Source: Protonemura montana (lineage: Eukaryota > Arthropoda > Insecta > Plecoptera > Nemouridae). Taken from it: a DNA stretch of 64,000 nucleotides. Numbering within the stretch: position 1 is the stretch's first letter; each line of letters opens with the position of its first letter. Positions 24,771 through 38,291 of the stretch are shown piece after piece. The stretch is from the NCBI GenBank assembly GCA_947568835.1, contig OX387610.1, forward strand, positions 16,911,050 to 16,975,049, given 5' to 3'. Made by a program: the position numbers and the translations under genes. Below the pieces are notes generated by a model. That model searched no databases. It was not told where the DNA came from and saw nothing but the letters and a program-made list of their open reading frames with translations.

Positions 24771-26779
24771 TTGACACTCCAGTCACTCTGCCATTCTATT
24801 CAGACGCTCCAGACTATCTGCCACGCTTGCCAGACGCTCCAGAAACTCTGCCACGCTAGCCAGACGATCCAGACACTTTGCCTCGCTACCCAGACGCTCC
24901 AGACACTCTGCCTCAATAGCCAGTCGCTTCAGACACTCTGCCTCGCTAGCTAGACGCTTCATACACTCTACCATGCTAGTCAGACGCTCTAGACTTTCTG
25001 CCTCGCTAGAAAGACGCTCCTGACACACTGCCTCGCTACCCAGACGCTCCAGACACTATGCCTCGCTACCCAGACGCTCCAGAGACTCTGCCTCGCTAGC
25101 CAGACGCTCAAGACACTCTGCCTCGCTAGCTAGACGCTCTAGACACTCTGCCATGCTAACCAGACGCTCCAGACTATCCGCCACGCTAGCCATAGGCTCC
25201 AGACACTCTGCCACGCTAGCAAGACGCTCCAGACACTCAGCCACGCTCGCCAGACGCTCCAGACACTCTGCCTCGCTATTCAGACGCTCCAGTTACTCTA
25301 CCATGCTAGCTAGACGCTCCAGACACTCTGCCTCGCTAGCCAGGCGCTCCAGACACTCTGCATCGCTACCCAGACGCTCCAGACACTCTGCTATGCTAGC
25401 TAGACGCTCCAGACACTCTGTCTTGCTACCCAGACGCTCCAGACTCTCTGTCTTGCTACCCAGGCGCTCCAGACACTCTGCCTCGCTACCCAGACGCTCC
25501 AGACACTCTGCTACGCTAGCTAGACGCTCCAGACACTCTGATTCGCTACCCAGACGCTCCAGACACTTTGCCTCGCTACTTAGACACACCAGACACTCTG
25601 CTTCGCTAGCTAGACGCTCCAGACACTCTGCCTTGCTACCCAGACAATCCAGACTCTCTGCCATTCTAGTCAGACGCTCCAGACACTCTGCCTCGCTAGC
25701 CAGGCGCTCCAGACACTCTACCTAGCCACCCAGACGCTCCAGGCACTCTGCCTCGCCAGCAAGGCACTTCAGACACTCTGTTTTGCTAGCTAGACGGTCC
25801 AGACACTCAGCCATGCTAGCCAGACGCTCCAGGTACTCTGCCTTGCTACCCAGACGCTCCAGACACTCTGCCATTCTAGTCAGACGCTCCAGACTATCTG
25901 CCACGCTAGCCAGAGGCTCCAGACACTCTGCCACGCTAGCCATACGCTGCAGACACTCAGCTATGCTAGCCACACGCTCCAGACTTTCTGCCATGCTAGC
26001 CAGACGCTCGAGACACCCTGCCACGCTAGCCAGACGCTCAGACACTCTGATTCGCTACCCAGACGCTCCAGACAATTTGCCTCGCTACCCAGACACACCA
26101 GACACTCTGCCTCGCTAGCTAGACGCTCCAGACACTCTGCCTTGCTACCCAGACCCTCCAGACACTCTGCCTTGCTACCCAGACCCTCCAGACATTCTGC
26201 CTCGCTAGCCAGGTGCTCCAGACACTCTGCCTCGCTACCCAGACGCTCCAGACTATCTGCCACGCTAGCCAGTGGCTCCAGACTATCTGCCACGCTAGCC
26301 AGAGGCTGCAGACACTCTGCCACGCTAGCTAGACGCTCCAGACACTCTGCCATGCTAGCCAGACGCTCCAGACACTCTGATTCGCTACTTCGACGTTCCA
26401 GACACTTTGCCTTGCTACTGAGACGCTCCAGACACTCTGCCTCGCTAGCCAGGCGCTTCAGAAGCTCTGCCCCGCTAGTAAGGCTCTCCAGACACTCGGC
26501 CATGCCAGCCAGACTCTTCAGTTTATCTGCCACGCTAGCAAGAGGTTCCAGACACTCTGCCACGCTAGCTAGACGCTCCAGACACTCTGCTATTCTAGTC
26601 AGATGCTCCAGACTATCTGCCACGCTAGCCAGAGGCTCCAGACACTCTGCCACGCTAGCAAGACACTCCAGACACTCTGTCTTGCTAGCCAGGCGCTCCA
26701 GACACTCTGCCACGCTAGCTAGACGCTCCAGACACTCTGCCTTGCTACCCAGACGCTCCAGACACTCTGCTTCGCTAGC
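24771..26779 (+). repeat. Higher-order module 15, N-type long, 2,009 bp
   Basis: 67 monomers minus one base (gctcagacac near 26,038). It contains the left end of the 19,911-bp block (25,171). Its right-hand part therefore has a near-identical partner at 45,082-46,690. Confidence 0.9.
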
Positions 26780-27889
26780 TTGACACTCCAGTCACTCTGC
26801 CATTCTATTCAGACGCTCCAGACTATCTGCCACGCTTGCCAGACGCTCCAGAAACTCTGCCACGCTAGCCAGACGATCCAGACACTTTGCCTCGCTACCC
26901 AGACGCTCCAGACACTCTGCCTTGCTACCCAGACCCTCCAGACACTCTGCCTTGCTAGCCAGGTGCTCCAGACACTCTGCCTCGCTACCCAGACGCTCCA
27001 GACTATCTGCCACGCTAGCCAGTGGCTCCAGACTTTCTGACACGCTAGCTAGACGCTCCAGACACTCTGCCATTCTAGTCAGACGCTCCAGACTATCTGC
27101 CACGCTAGCCAGAGGCTCCAGACACTCTGCCACGCTAGCCATACGCTGCAGACACTCAGCTATGCTAGCCACACGCTCCAGACTTTCTGCCACGCTAGCC
27201 AGACGCTCGAGACACTCTGCCACGCTAGCCAGACGCTCCAGACACTCTGATTCGCTACCCAGACGCTCCAGACACTTTGCCTCGCTACCCAGACACACCA
27301 GACACTCTGCCTTGCTACCCAGACCCTCCAGACACTCTGCCTTGCTAGCCAGGTGCTCCAGACACTCTGCCTCGCTACCCAGACGCTCCAGACTATCTGC
27401 CACGCTAGCCAGAGGCTGCAGACACTCTGCCACGCTAGCTAGACGCTCCAGACACTCTGCCATGCTAGCCAGACGCTCCAGACACTCTGATTCGCTACTT
27501 CGACGTTCCAGACACTTTGCCTTGCTACTGAGACGCTCCAGACACTCTGCCTCGCTAGCCAGGCGCTTCAGAAGCTCTGCCCCGCTAGTAAGGCTCTCCA
27601 GACACTCGGCCATGCCAGCCAGACTCTTCAGTTTATCTGCCACGCTAGCAAGAGGTTCCAGACACTCTTCCACGCTAGCTAGACGCTCCAGACACTCTGC
27701 TATTCTAGTCAGATGCTCCAGACTATCTGCCACGCTAGCCAGAGGCTCCAGACACTCTGCCACGCTAGCAAGACACTCCAGACACTCTGTCTTGCTAGCA
27801 AGGCGCTCCAGACACTCTGCCACGCTAGCTAGACGCTCCAGACACTCTGCCTTGCTACCCAGACGCTCCAGACACTCTGCTTCGCTAGC
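26780..27889 (+). repeat. Higher-order module 16, L-type short, 1,110 bp
   Basis: 37 monomers. It is paired with module 20 at +19,911 bp. Differences seen: 27,004 (t; a at 46,915), 27,061 (g; a at 46,972) and 27,669 (t; g at 47,580). Confidence 0.9.
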
Positions 27890-29898
27890 TTGACACTCCA
27901 GTCACTCTGCCATTCTATTCAGACGCTCCAGACTATCTGCCACGCTTGCCAGACGCTCCAGAAACTCTGCCACGCTAGCCAGACGATCCAGACACTTTGC
28001 CTCGCTACCCAGACGCTCCAGACACTCTGCCTCAATAGCCAGTCGCTTCAGACACTCTGCCTCGCTAGCTAGACGCTTCATACACTCTACCATGCTAGTC
28101 AGACGCTCTAGACTTTCTGCCTCGCTAGAAAGACGCTCCTGACACACTGCCTCGCTACCCAGACGCTCCAGACACTATGCCTCGCTACCCAGACGCTCCA
28201 GAGACTCTGCCTCGCTAGCCAGACGCTCAAGACACTCTGCCTCGCTAGCTAGACGCTCTAGACACTCTGCCATGCTAACCAGACGCTCCAGACTATCCGC
28301 CACGCTAGCCATAGGCTCCAGACACTCTGCCACGCTAGCAAGACGCTCCAGACACTCAGCCACGCTCGCCAGACGCTCCAGACACTCTGCCTCGCTATTC
28401 AGACGCTCCAGTTACTCTACCATGCTAGCTAGACGCTCCAGACACTCTGCCTCGCTAGCCAGGCGCTCCAGACACTCTGCATCGCTACCCAGACGCTCCA
28501 GACACTCTGCTACGCTAGCTAGACGCTCCAGACACTCTATCTTGCTACCCAGACGCTCCAGACTCTCTGTCTTGCTACCCAGGCGCTCCAGACACTCTGC
28601 CTCGCTACCCAGACGCTCCAGACACTCTGCTACGCTAGCTAGACGCTCCAGACACTCTGATTCGCTACCCAGACGCTCCAGACACTTTGCCTCGCTACTT
28701 AGACACACCAGACACTCTGCTTCGCTAGCTAGACGCTCCAGACACTCTGCCTTGCTACCCAGACAATCCAGACTCTCTGCCATTCTAGTCAGACGCTCCA
28801 GACACTCTGCCTCGCTAGCCAGGCGCTCCAGACACTCTACCTCGCCACCCAGACGCTCCAGGCACTCTGCCTCGCCAGCAAGGCACTTCAGACACTCTGT
28901 TTTGCTAGCTAGACGGTCCAGACACTCAGCCATGCTAGCCAGACGCTCCAGGTACTCTGCCTTGCTACCCAGACGCTCCAGACACTCTGCCATTCTAGTC
29001 AGACGCTCCAGACTATCTGCCACGCTAGCCAGAGGCTCCAGACACTCTGCCACGCTAGCCATACGCTGCAGACACTCAGCTATGCTAGCCACACGCTCCA
29101 GACTTTCTGCCACGCTAGCCAGACGCTCGAGACACCCTGCCACGCTAGCCAGACGCTCAGACACTCTGATTCGCTACCCAGACGCTCCAGACAATTTGCC
29201 TCGCTACCCAGACACACCAGACACTCTGCCTCGCTAGCTAGACGCTCCAGACACTCTGCCTTGCTACCCAGACCCTCCAGACACTCTGCCATGCTACCCA
29301 GACCCTCCAGACATTCTGCCTCGCTAGCCAGGTGCTCCAGACACTCTGCCTCGCTACCCAGACGCTCCAGACTATCTGCCACGCTAGCCAGTGGCTCCAG
29401 ACTATCTGCCACGCTAGCCAGAGGCTGCAGACACTCTGCCACGCTAGCTAGACGCTCCAGACACTCTGCCATGCTAGCCAGACGCTCCAGACACTCTGAT
29501 TCGCTACTTCGACGTTCCAGACACTTTGCCTTGCTACTGAGACGCTCCAGACACTCTGCCTCGCTAGCCAGGCGCTTCAGAAGCTCTGCCCCGCTAGTTA
29601 GGCTCTCCAGACACTCTGCCATGCCAGCCAGACGCTTCAGTTTATCTGCCACGCTAGCCAGAGGTTCCAGACACTCTGCCACGCTAGCTAGACGCTCCAG
29701 ACACTCTGCTATTCTAGTCAGATGCTCCAGACTATCTGCCACGCTAGCCAGAGGCTCCAGACACTCTGCCACGCTAGCAAGACACTCCAGACACTCTGTC
29801 TTGCTAGCCAGGCGCTCCAGACACTCTGCCACGCTAGCTAGACGCTCCAGACACTCTGCCTTGCTACCCAGACGCTCCAGACACTCTGCTTCGCTAGC
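27890..29898 (+). repeat. Higher-order module 17, N-type long, 2,009 bp
   Basis: 67 monomers minus one base (gctcagacac near 29,157). It is paired with module 21 at +19,911 bp. Differences seen: 28,539 (a; g at 48,450) and 29,525 (t; g at 49,436). Confidence 0.9.
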
Positions 29899-32478
29899 TT
29901 GACACTCCAGTCACTCTGCCATTCTATTCAGACGCTCCAGACTATCTGCCACGCTTGCCAGACGCTCCAGAAACTCTGCCACGCTAGCCAGACGATCCAG
30001 ACACTTTGCCTCGCCACCCAGACGCTCCAGACACTCTGCCTCAATAGCCAGTCGCTTCAGACACTCTGCCTCGCTAGCTAGACGCTTCATACACTCTACC
30101 ATGCTAGTCAGACGCTCTAGACTTTCTGCCTCGCTAGAAAGACGCTCCAGACACTATGCCTCGCTACCCAGACGCTCCAGAGACTCTGCCTCGCTAGCCA
30201 GACGCTCAAGACACTCTGCCTCGCTAGCTAGACGCTCTAGACACTCTGCCATGCTAACCAGACGCTCCAGACTATCCGCCACGCTAGCCATAGGCTCCAG
30301 ACACTCTGCCACGCTAGCAAGACGCTCCAGACACTCAGCCACGTTCGCCAGACGCTCCAGACACTCTGCCTCGCTATTCAGACGCTCCAGTTACTCTACC
30401 ATGCTAGCTAGACGCTCCAGACACTCTGCCTCGCTAGCCAGGCGCTCCAGACACTCTGCATCGATACCCAGACGCTCCAGACACTCTGCTACGCTAGCTA
30501 GACGCTCCAGACACTCTGTCTTGCTACCCAGACGCTCCAGACTCTCTGTCTTGCTACCCAGGCGCTCCAGACACTCTGCCTCGCTACCCAGACGCTCCAG
30601 ACACTCTGCTTCGCTAGCTAGACGCTCCAGACACTCTGATTCGCTACCCAGACGCTCCAGACACTTTGCCTCGCTACTTAGACACACCAGACACTCTGCT
30701 TCGCTAGCTAGACGCTCCAGACACTCTGCCTTGCTACCCACACAATCCAGACTCTCTGCCATTCTAGTCAGACGCTCCAGACACTCTGCCTCGCTAGCCA
30801 GGCGCTCCAGACACTCTACCTCGCCACCCAGACGCTCCAGGCACTCTGCCTCGCCAGCAAGGCACTTCAGACACTCTGTTTTGCTAGCTAGACGGTCCAG
30901 ACACTCAGCCATGCTAGCCAGACGCTCCAGGTACTCTGCCTTGCTACCCAGACGCTCCAGACACTCTGCCATTCTAGTCAGACGCTCCAGACTATCTGCC
31001 ACGCTAGCCAGAGGCTCCAGACACTCTGCCACGCTAGCCATACGCTGCAGACACTCAGCTATGCTAGCCACACGCTCCAGACTTTCTGCCACGCTAGCCA
31101 GACGCTCGAGACACCCTGCCACGCTAGCCAGACGCTCCAGACACTCTGATTCGCTACCCAGACGCTCCAGACAATTTGCCTCGCTACCCAGACACACCAG
31201 ACACTCTGCCTCGCTAGCTAGACGCTCCAGACACTCTGCCTTGCTACCCAGACCCTCCAGACACTCTGCCTTGCTACCCAGACCCTCCAGACATTCTGCC
31301 TCGCTAGCCAGGTGCTCCAGACACTCTGCCTCGCTACCCAGACGCTCCAGACTATCTGCCACGCTAGCCAGTGGCTCCAGACTATCTGCCACGCTAGCCA
31401 GAGGCTGCAGACACTCTGCCACGCTAGCTAGACGCTCCAGACACTCTGCCATGCTAGCCAGACGCTCCAGACACTCTGATTCGCTACTTCGACGTTCCAG
31501 ACACTTTGCCTTGCTACTGAGACGCTCCAGACACTCTGCCTCGCTAGCCAGGCGCTTCAGAAGCTCTGCCCCGCTAGTTAGGCTCTCCAGACACTCTGCC
31601 ATGCCAGCCAGACGCTTCATTTTATCTGCCACGCTAGCCAGAGGTTCCAGACACTCTGCCACGCTAGCTTGACGCTCCAGACACTCTGCTTTTCTGGTCA
31701 GATGCTCCAGACTATCTGCCACGCTAGCCAGAGGCTCCAGACACTCTGCCACGCTAGCAAGACACTCCAGACACTCTGTCTTGCTAGCCAGGCGCTCCAG
31801 ACACTCTGCCACGCTAGCTAGACGCTCCAGACACTCTGCCTTGCTACCCAGACCCTCCAGACACTCTGCCTTGCTACCCAGACCCTCCAGACATTCTGCC
31901 TCGCTAGCCAGGTGCTCCAGACACTCTGCCTCGCTACCCAGACGCTCCAGACTATCTGCCACGCTAGCCAGTGGCTCTAAACTATCTGCCACGCTAGCCA
32001 GAGGCTGCAGACACTCTGCCACTCTAGCTAGACGCTCCAGACACTCTGCTATGCTTGCCAGACGCTCCAGACACTCTGATTCGCTACTTCGACGTTCCAG
32101 ACACTTTGCCTTGCTACTGAGACGCTCCAGACACTCTGCCTCGCTAGCCAGGCGCTTCAGAAGCTCTGCCCCGCTAGTTAGCCTCTCCAGACACTCTGCC
32201 ATGCCAGCCAGACGCTTCAGTTTATCTGCCACGCTAGCCAGAGGTTTCAGACACTCTGCCACGCTAGCTAGACGCTCCAGACACTCTGCTATTCTAGTCA
32301 GATGCTTCAGACTATCTGCCACGCTAGCCAGAGGCTCCAGACACTCTGCCACGCTAGCAAGACACTCCAGACACTCTGTCTTGCTAGCCAGGCGCTCCAG
32401 ACACTCTGCCACGCTAGCTAGACGCTCCAGACACTCTGCCTTGCTACCCAGACGCTCCAGACACTCTGCTTCGCTAGC
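29899..32478 (+). repeat. Higher-order module 18, N-type extended, 2,580 bp
   Basis: Exactly 86 monomers with no net indel. The site that carries gctcagacac in the other long modules has the full gctccagacac here (near 31,134). An extra L-like stretch is present, so the gaccctcc-gaccctcc pair occurs twice (about 31,251-31,290 and 31,851-31,890). It lacks one monomer after caatagccag, where tagaaagacgctcc joins directly to cagacactatg near 30,150. It is paired with module 22 at +19,911 bp. Confidence 0.9.
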
Positions 32479-35400
32479 TTGACACTCCAGTCACTCTGCC
32501 ATTCTATTCAGACGCTCCAGACTATCTGCCACGCTTGCCAGACGCTCCAGAAACTCTGCCAAGCTAGCCAGACGCTCCAGACACTATGCCTCGCTACCCA
32601 GACGCTCCAGAGACTTTGCCTCGCTAGCCAGACGCTCAAGACACTCTGCCTCGCTAGCTAGACGCTCTAGACACTCTGCCATGCTAACCAGACGCTCCAG
32701 ACTATCCGCCACGCTAGCCATAGGCTCCAGACACTCTGCCACGCTTGCAAGACGCTCCAGACACTCAGCCACGCTCGCCAGACGCTCCAGACACTCTGCC
32801 TCGCTATTCAGACGCTCCAGTTACCCTACCATGCTAGCTAGACGCTCCAGACACTCTGCCTCGCTAGCCAGGCGCTCCAGACACTCTGCCTCGCTACCCA
32901 GACGCTCCAGACACTCTGCTACGCTATCTAGACGCTCCAGACACTCTGTCTTGCTACCCAGACGCTCCAGACTCTCTGTCTTGCTACCCAGGCGCTCCAG
33001 ACACTCTGCCTCGCTACCCAGACGCTCCAGACACTCTGCTACGCTAGCTAGAAGCTCCAGACACTCTGATTCGCTACCCAGACGCTCCAGACACTTTGCC
33101 TCGCTACTTAGACACACCAGACACTCTGCTTCGCTAGCTAGACGCTCCAGACACTCTGCCTTGCTACCCAGACCCTCCAGACACTCTGCCTTCCTAGCCG
33201 GGTGCTCCAGACACTCAGCCTCGCTACCCAGACGCTCCAGACTATCTGCCACGCTAGCCAGACGCTCCAGACTATCCGCCACGCTAGCTATAGGCTCCAG
33301 ACACTCAGCCACGCTCGCCAGACGCTCCAGACACTCTGCCTCGCTATTCAGATGCTCCAGTTACTCTACCATGCTAGCTAGACGCTCCAGACACACTGCC
33401 TCGCTAGCCAGGCGCTCCAGACACTCTGCCTCGCTACCCAGACGCTCCAGGCACTCTGCCTCGCCAGCAAGGCACTTCAGACACTCTTTTTCGCTAGCTA
33501 GACGGTCCAGACACTCAGCCATGCTAGCCAGACGCTCCAGGTACTCTGCCTCGCATACCCAGACGCTCCAGACACTTTGCCTCGCTACCCAGACGCTCCA
33601 GACACTCTGCCTTGCTAGCTAGACGCTCTAGACACTCTGCCATGATAACCAGATGCTCCAGACTATCCGCCACGCTAGCCATAGGCTCCAGACACTCGGC
33701 CACGCTAGCAAGACGCTCCAGACACTCAGCCACGCTCGCCAGACGTTCCAGACACTCTGCCTCGCTATTCAGACGCTCCAGTTACTCTACCATGCTAGCT
33801 AGACGCTCCAGACACACTGCCTCGCTAGCCAGGCGCTCCAGACACTCTTGCTCGCTACCCAGACGCTCCAGACACTCTGCCTCGCTAGCCAGGCGCTCCA
33901 GACACTCTGCCTCGCTACCCAGACGCTCCAGGCACTCTGCCTCGCCAGCAAGTTACTTTAGACACTCTGTTTCGCTAGCTAGACGGTCCAGACACTCAGC
34001 CATGCTAGCCAGACGCTCCAGGTATTCTGCCTTGCTACCCAGACGCTCCAGACACACTGCCTCGCTTGCCAGGCGCTCAAAACACTCTGCCACGCTAGCA
34101 AGACGCTCCAGACACTCTGCCACGCTAGCCAGACGCTCCAGACACTCTGCCACGCTAGCAAGACGCTCCAGACACTCTGCCTCGCTACCCAGACGCTCAA
34201 GATTTTCTGCCTCGCTAGCCAGGCGCTTTAGACACTCTGCCTCGCTAGCTAGACGCCCCAGACACTCTACCATGCTAGCCAGACGCTATAGACTATCCGC
34301 CACGCTAGCCATAGGCTCCAGACACTCTGCCACGCTAGCAAGACGCTCCAGACACTCAGCCACGCTCGCCAGACGCTCCAGACACTCTGCCTCGCTATTC
34401 AGACGCTCCAGTTACTCTACCATGCTAGCTAGACGCTCCAGACACTCTGCCTCGCTAGCCAGGCGCTCCAGACACTCTGCCTCGCTACCCAGACGCTCCA
34501 GACTCTCTGCTACGCTAGCTAGACGCTCCAGACACTCTGTCTTGCTACCCAGACGCTCCAGACTCTCTGTCTTGCTACCCAGGCGCTCCAGACACTCTGC
34601 GTCGCTACCCAGACGCTCCAGACACTCTGTCTTGCTATCCAGACGCTCCAGACCCTCTGCTTTGCTAGCCAGGCGCTCCAGACACTCTGATTCGCTACCC
34701 AGACGCTCCAGACACTTTGCCTCGCTACTTAGACACACCAGACACTCTGCTTCGCTAGATAGACACTCCAGACACTCTGCCTTGCTACCCAGACCCTCCA
34801 GACACTCTGCCTTCCTAGCCGGGTGCTCCAGACACTCAGCCTCGCTACCCAGACGTTCCAGACACTCTGCCTCGCTATTCAGATGCTCCAGTTACTCTAC
34901 CATGCTAGCTAGAAGCTCCAGACACACTGCCTCGCTAGCCAGGCGCTCCAGACACTCTGCCTCGCTACCCAGGCGCTCCATACACTCTGCCTCGCTACCC
35001 AGGCGCTCCAGACACTCTGCCTCGCTACCCTGGCGATCCAGACACTCTGCCTTGCTACCCAGACGCTCCAGGCACTCTGCCTCGCAAGCAAGGCACTTCA
35101 GACACTCTTTTTCGCTAGCTAGACGGTCCAGACACTCAGCCATGCTGGCCAGACGCTCCAGGTACTCTGCCTTGCTACCCAGACGCTCCAGACACTCTGC
35201 TATTCTAGTCAGACGCTCCAGACTATCTGCCACGCTAGCCAGAGGCTCCAGACACTCTGCCACGCTAGCCATACGCTCTAGACACTCTGCTATGCTAGCC
35301 ACACGCTCCAGACTTTCCGCCACGCTAGCCAGACGCTCTAGACTTTCTGCCTCGCTAGCAAGACGCTCCTGACACTCTGCCTCGCTACCCAGACCCTCCA

Positions 35401-36403
35401 GACACTCTGCCTCGCTAGCCAGGCGCTCCAGACACGCTGCCTCGCTACCCAGACGCTCCAGACTATCTGCCACGCTAGCCAGTGGCTCCAGATTATCTGC
35501 CACGCTAGCCAGAGGCTCCAGACACTCTGCCACGCTAGCAAGACGCTCCAGACACTCTGCCTCGCTAGCCAGCCGCTCCAGACACTCTGCCATGCTAGCC
35601 AGAGATTTCAGACACTCTGCTACGCTAGCTAGACGCTCCAGACACTCTGCCACGCTATCTTGACGCTCCAGACACTCTGCCTTGCTACTAAGACCCTCCA
35701 GACACTCTGCCTCGCTAGCCAGGCGCTCCAGACACTCTGCCTCGCTACCCAGACGCTCTAGACACTCTGCCTCGCTAGCCAGCCGCTCCAGACACTCTGC
35801 CATGACAGCCAGACGTTTCAGACTTACTGCCACGCTAGCCAGAGGTTTCAGACACTCTGCTACGCTAGCAAGACTCTTCAGACTCTCTGCCTCGCTAGCT
35901 AGATGCTCCAAACACTCTGCCTTGCTACCCAGACCCTCCAGACACTCTACCTCGCTAGCCAGGCGCTCCAGACACGCTGCCTCGCTACCCAGACGCTCCA
36001 GACTATCTGCCACGCTAGCCAGTGGCTCCAGATTATCTGCCACGCTAGCCAGAGGCTCCAGACACTCTGCTTCGCTAGCTAGACGCTCCAGACACTCTGC
36101 CACGCTAGCCAGCCGCTCCAGACACTTTGCCTCGCTACCAAGACGCTCCAGACACTCTGCCTCGCTAGCTAGACGCTCTAGACACTCTGCCATGATAACC
36201 AGATGCTCCAGACTATCCGCCACGCTAGCCATAGGCTCCAGACACTCGGCCACGCTAACAAGACGCTCCAGACACTCAGCCACGCTCGCCAGATGTTCCA
36301 GACACTCTGCCTCGCTATTCAGACGCTCCAGTTACTCTACCATGCTAGCTAGACGCTCCAGACACACTGCCTCGCTAGCCAGACGCTCCAGACACTCTGT
36401 TTT

Positions 36404-37530
36404 GCTAGCTAGTCGCTCTAGACACTAAGCCTCGGTAAAAAGACACTCCAGACACTTTTCCCCGCTTGCCAGACTCTCTAGACAGTCTGCCTTAGAAGCA
36501 AGACGCTCCAGACATTCTGCCTCACTTGCTAGACGCTCTAAACACTCTGTCTTAGAAGCAAGACGCTCCAGACACCCTGTTTGGCATGCCTGACGCTCCA
36601 GATACTCTGCTTTGCTTGCCAGACGCTCCAGACACTCTACCACGCTAGCCAGAAGCTACAGACACTCTACTTTGCTAGGAAGACGCTTTAGACACTCTAC
36701 CTCGGTAATAAAACGCTCCAGAAACTCTGCCTCGCTTGCAAGACGCTCCAGACTATCTGCCTTCCTAGCCAGACTCTTCAGAAGCTCTGCCATGCTAGCA
36801 ATTCGCTCCAGACACTTTGCCTCACTAGCAAGAAGCTCCAGGCACTCTGCTTTGCTTGCCAGACGCTCCAGACACTCATCCATGCTAGCCAGACGCTCCA
36901 GACACGCTGCCTCGCTAAAAAGACGCTTCAGACACTCTGCCTCGCTAAAAAGACGCTCTAGACACTCTGCTTTGCTAGCAAGACGTTTCAGACACTCTTC
37001 CTCGCTAGCTAGACGCCCCAGACACTCTGCCTTGGTAGTAAGATGCTCCAGACTATCTGCCACGCTAGCTAGACGCTCCAGACACTCTGCCTTGGTAGTT
37101 AGATGCTCCAGACTATCTGCCACGCTAGCTAGACGCTCCAGACACTCTGCCTCGCTACCCAGACGCTCCAGAAACTCTGCCTCGCTAGATTGGCGTCAGA
37201 CACTTTGCCTTGCTAGACAGACGCTCCATACACTCTCGTTTTATTGCAAATCGCTTCAGACACTTTGCCTCGGTAATATCACGCTCAAGAAACTCTGCAT
37301 CGCTAGCAAGACGCTCCAGACACTCTGCCACGCTAGTCAGACGCTCCAGACACTCTGCCTCGCTAGCAAGACGCTCCAGAATTTCTGCTTAACTATCCAG
37401 ACGCTCCAGACACTCTGCCTCGCTAACAAGACGCTCCAGAATTTCTGCTTAACTATCCAGACGCCCCAGACACTCTGCCATGCTAGCCAGACGCTGCAGA
37501 CACTCTGCCTCACTAGCAAAAAGCTCCAGA
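36404..37530 (+). repeat. Divergent monomer block D1
   Basis: A run of monomers that depart from the main consensus but keep the 30-bp phase. They include cctcggtaaaaagacactcc, cttttccccgcttgcc, ccttagaagcaagacgctcc, tttggcatgcctgacgctcc, cctcggtaataaaacgctcc and ttaactatccagacg. Near 37,187 the monomer ctagattggcgtcagacac is 2 bases short. It is followed by a cgttttattgcaaatcgctt monomer and a cggtaatatcacgctc monomer. This is the longest D copy. It contains a roughly 240-bp stretch (about 36,610-36,850) missing from D2. Confidence 0.88.
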
Positions 37531-38291
37531 CACTCTGGCTTGCTATCCAGACGCTCTAGACCCTCTGCTTTGCTAGCCAGGCGCTCCAGACACTCTGATT
37601 CGCTACCCAGACGCTCCAGACACTCTGCTACGCTAGCTAGACGCTCCAGACACTCTGTCTTGCTACCCAGACGCTCCAGACTCTCTGTCTTGCTACCCAG
37701 GCGCTCCAGACACTCTGCCTCGCTACCCAGACGCTCCAGACACTCTGTCTTGCTATCCAGACGCTCCAGACCCTCTGCTTTGCTAGCCAGGCGCTCCAGA
37801 CACTCTGATTCGCTACCCAGACGCTCCAGACACTTTGCCTCGCTACTTAGACACACCAGACACTCTGCTTCGCTAGCTAGACGCTCCAGACACTCTGCCT
37901 TGCTACCCAGACCCTCCAGACACTCTGCCTTCCTAGCCGGGTGCTCCAGACACTCTGACATGCTAGCCAGAGATTTCAGACACTCTGCTACGCTAGCTAG
38001 ACGCTCCAGACACTCTGCCACGCTAGCAAGACGCTCCAGACACTCTGCCTCGCTACCCAGACGCTCAAGAGACTCTGCCTCGATAGCCAGGCGCTTTAGA
38101 CACTCTGCCTCGCTAGCCAGGCGCTCCAGACACTCTGCCTCGCTACCCAGACGCCCCAGACACTCTGCTACGCTAGCTAGACGCTCCAGACACTCTGTCT
38201 TGCTACCCAGACGCTCCAGACACTCTGCTACGCTAGCTAGACGCTCCAGACATTCTGTCTTGCTACCCAGACGCTCCAGACTCTCTGTCTT

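Noticed and set aside
30391-32412. 673-codon open frame on the - strand (AECLERLAS repeats), also at 50,302-52,323
   Set aside because: It is long only because module 18 lacks the 1-base deletion present in the sister modules. In all 13 places with that deletion the frame is broken. Variants are mostly amino-acid-changing. A coding role is not excluded but is unsupported.
37240-37255. Octamer (ATGCAAAT) promoter element in D blocks
   Set aside because: The sequence is attgcaaatc, one base short of a clear match, with no other promoter feature nearby. Kept only as a minor observation.
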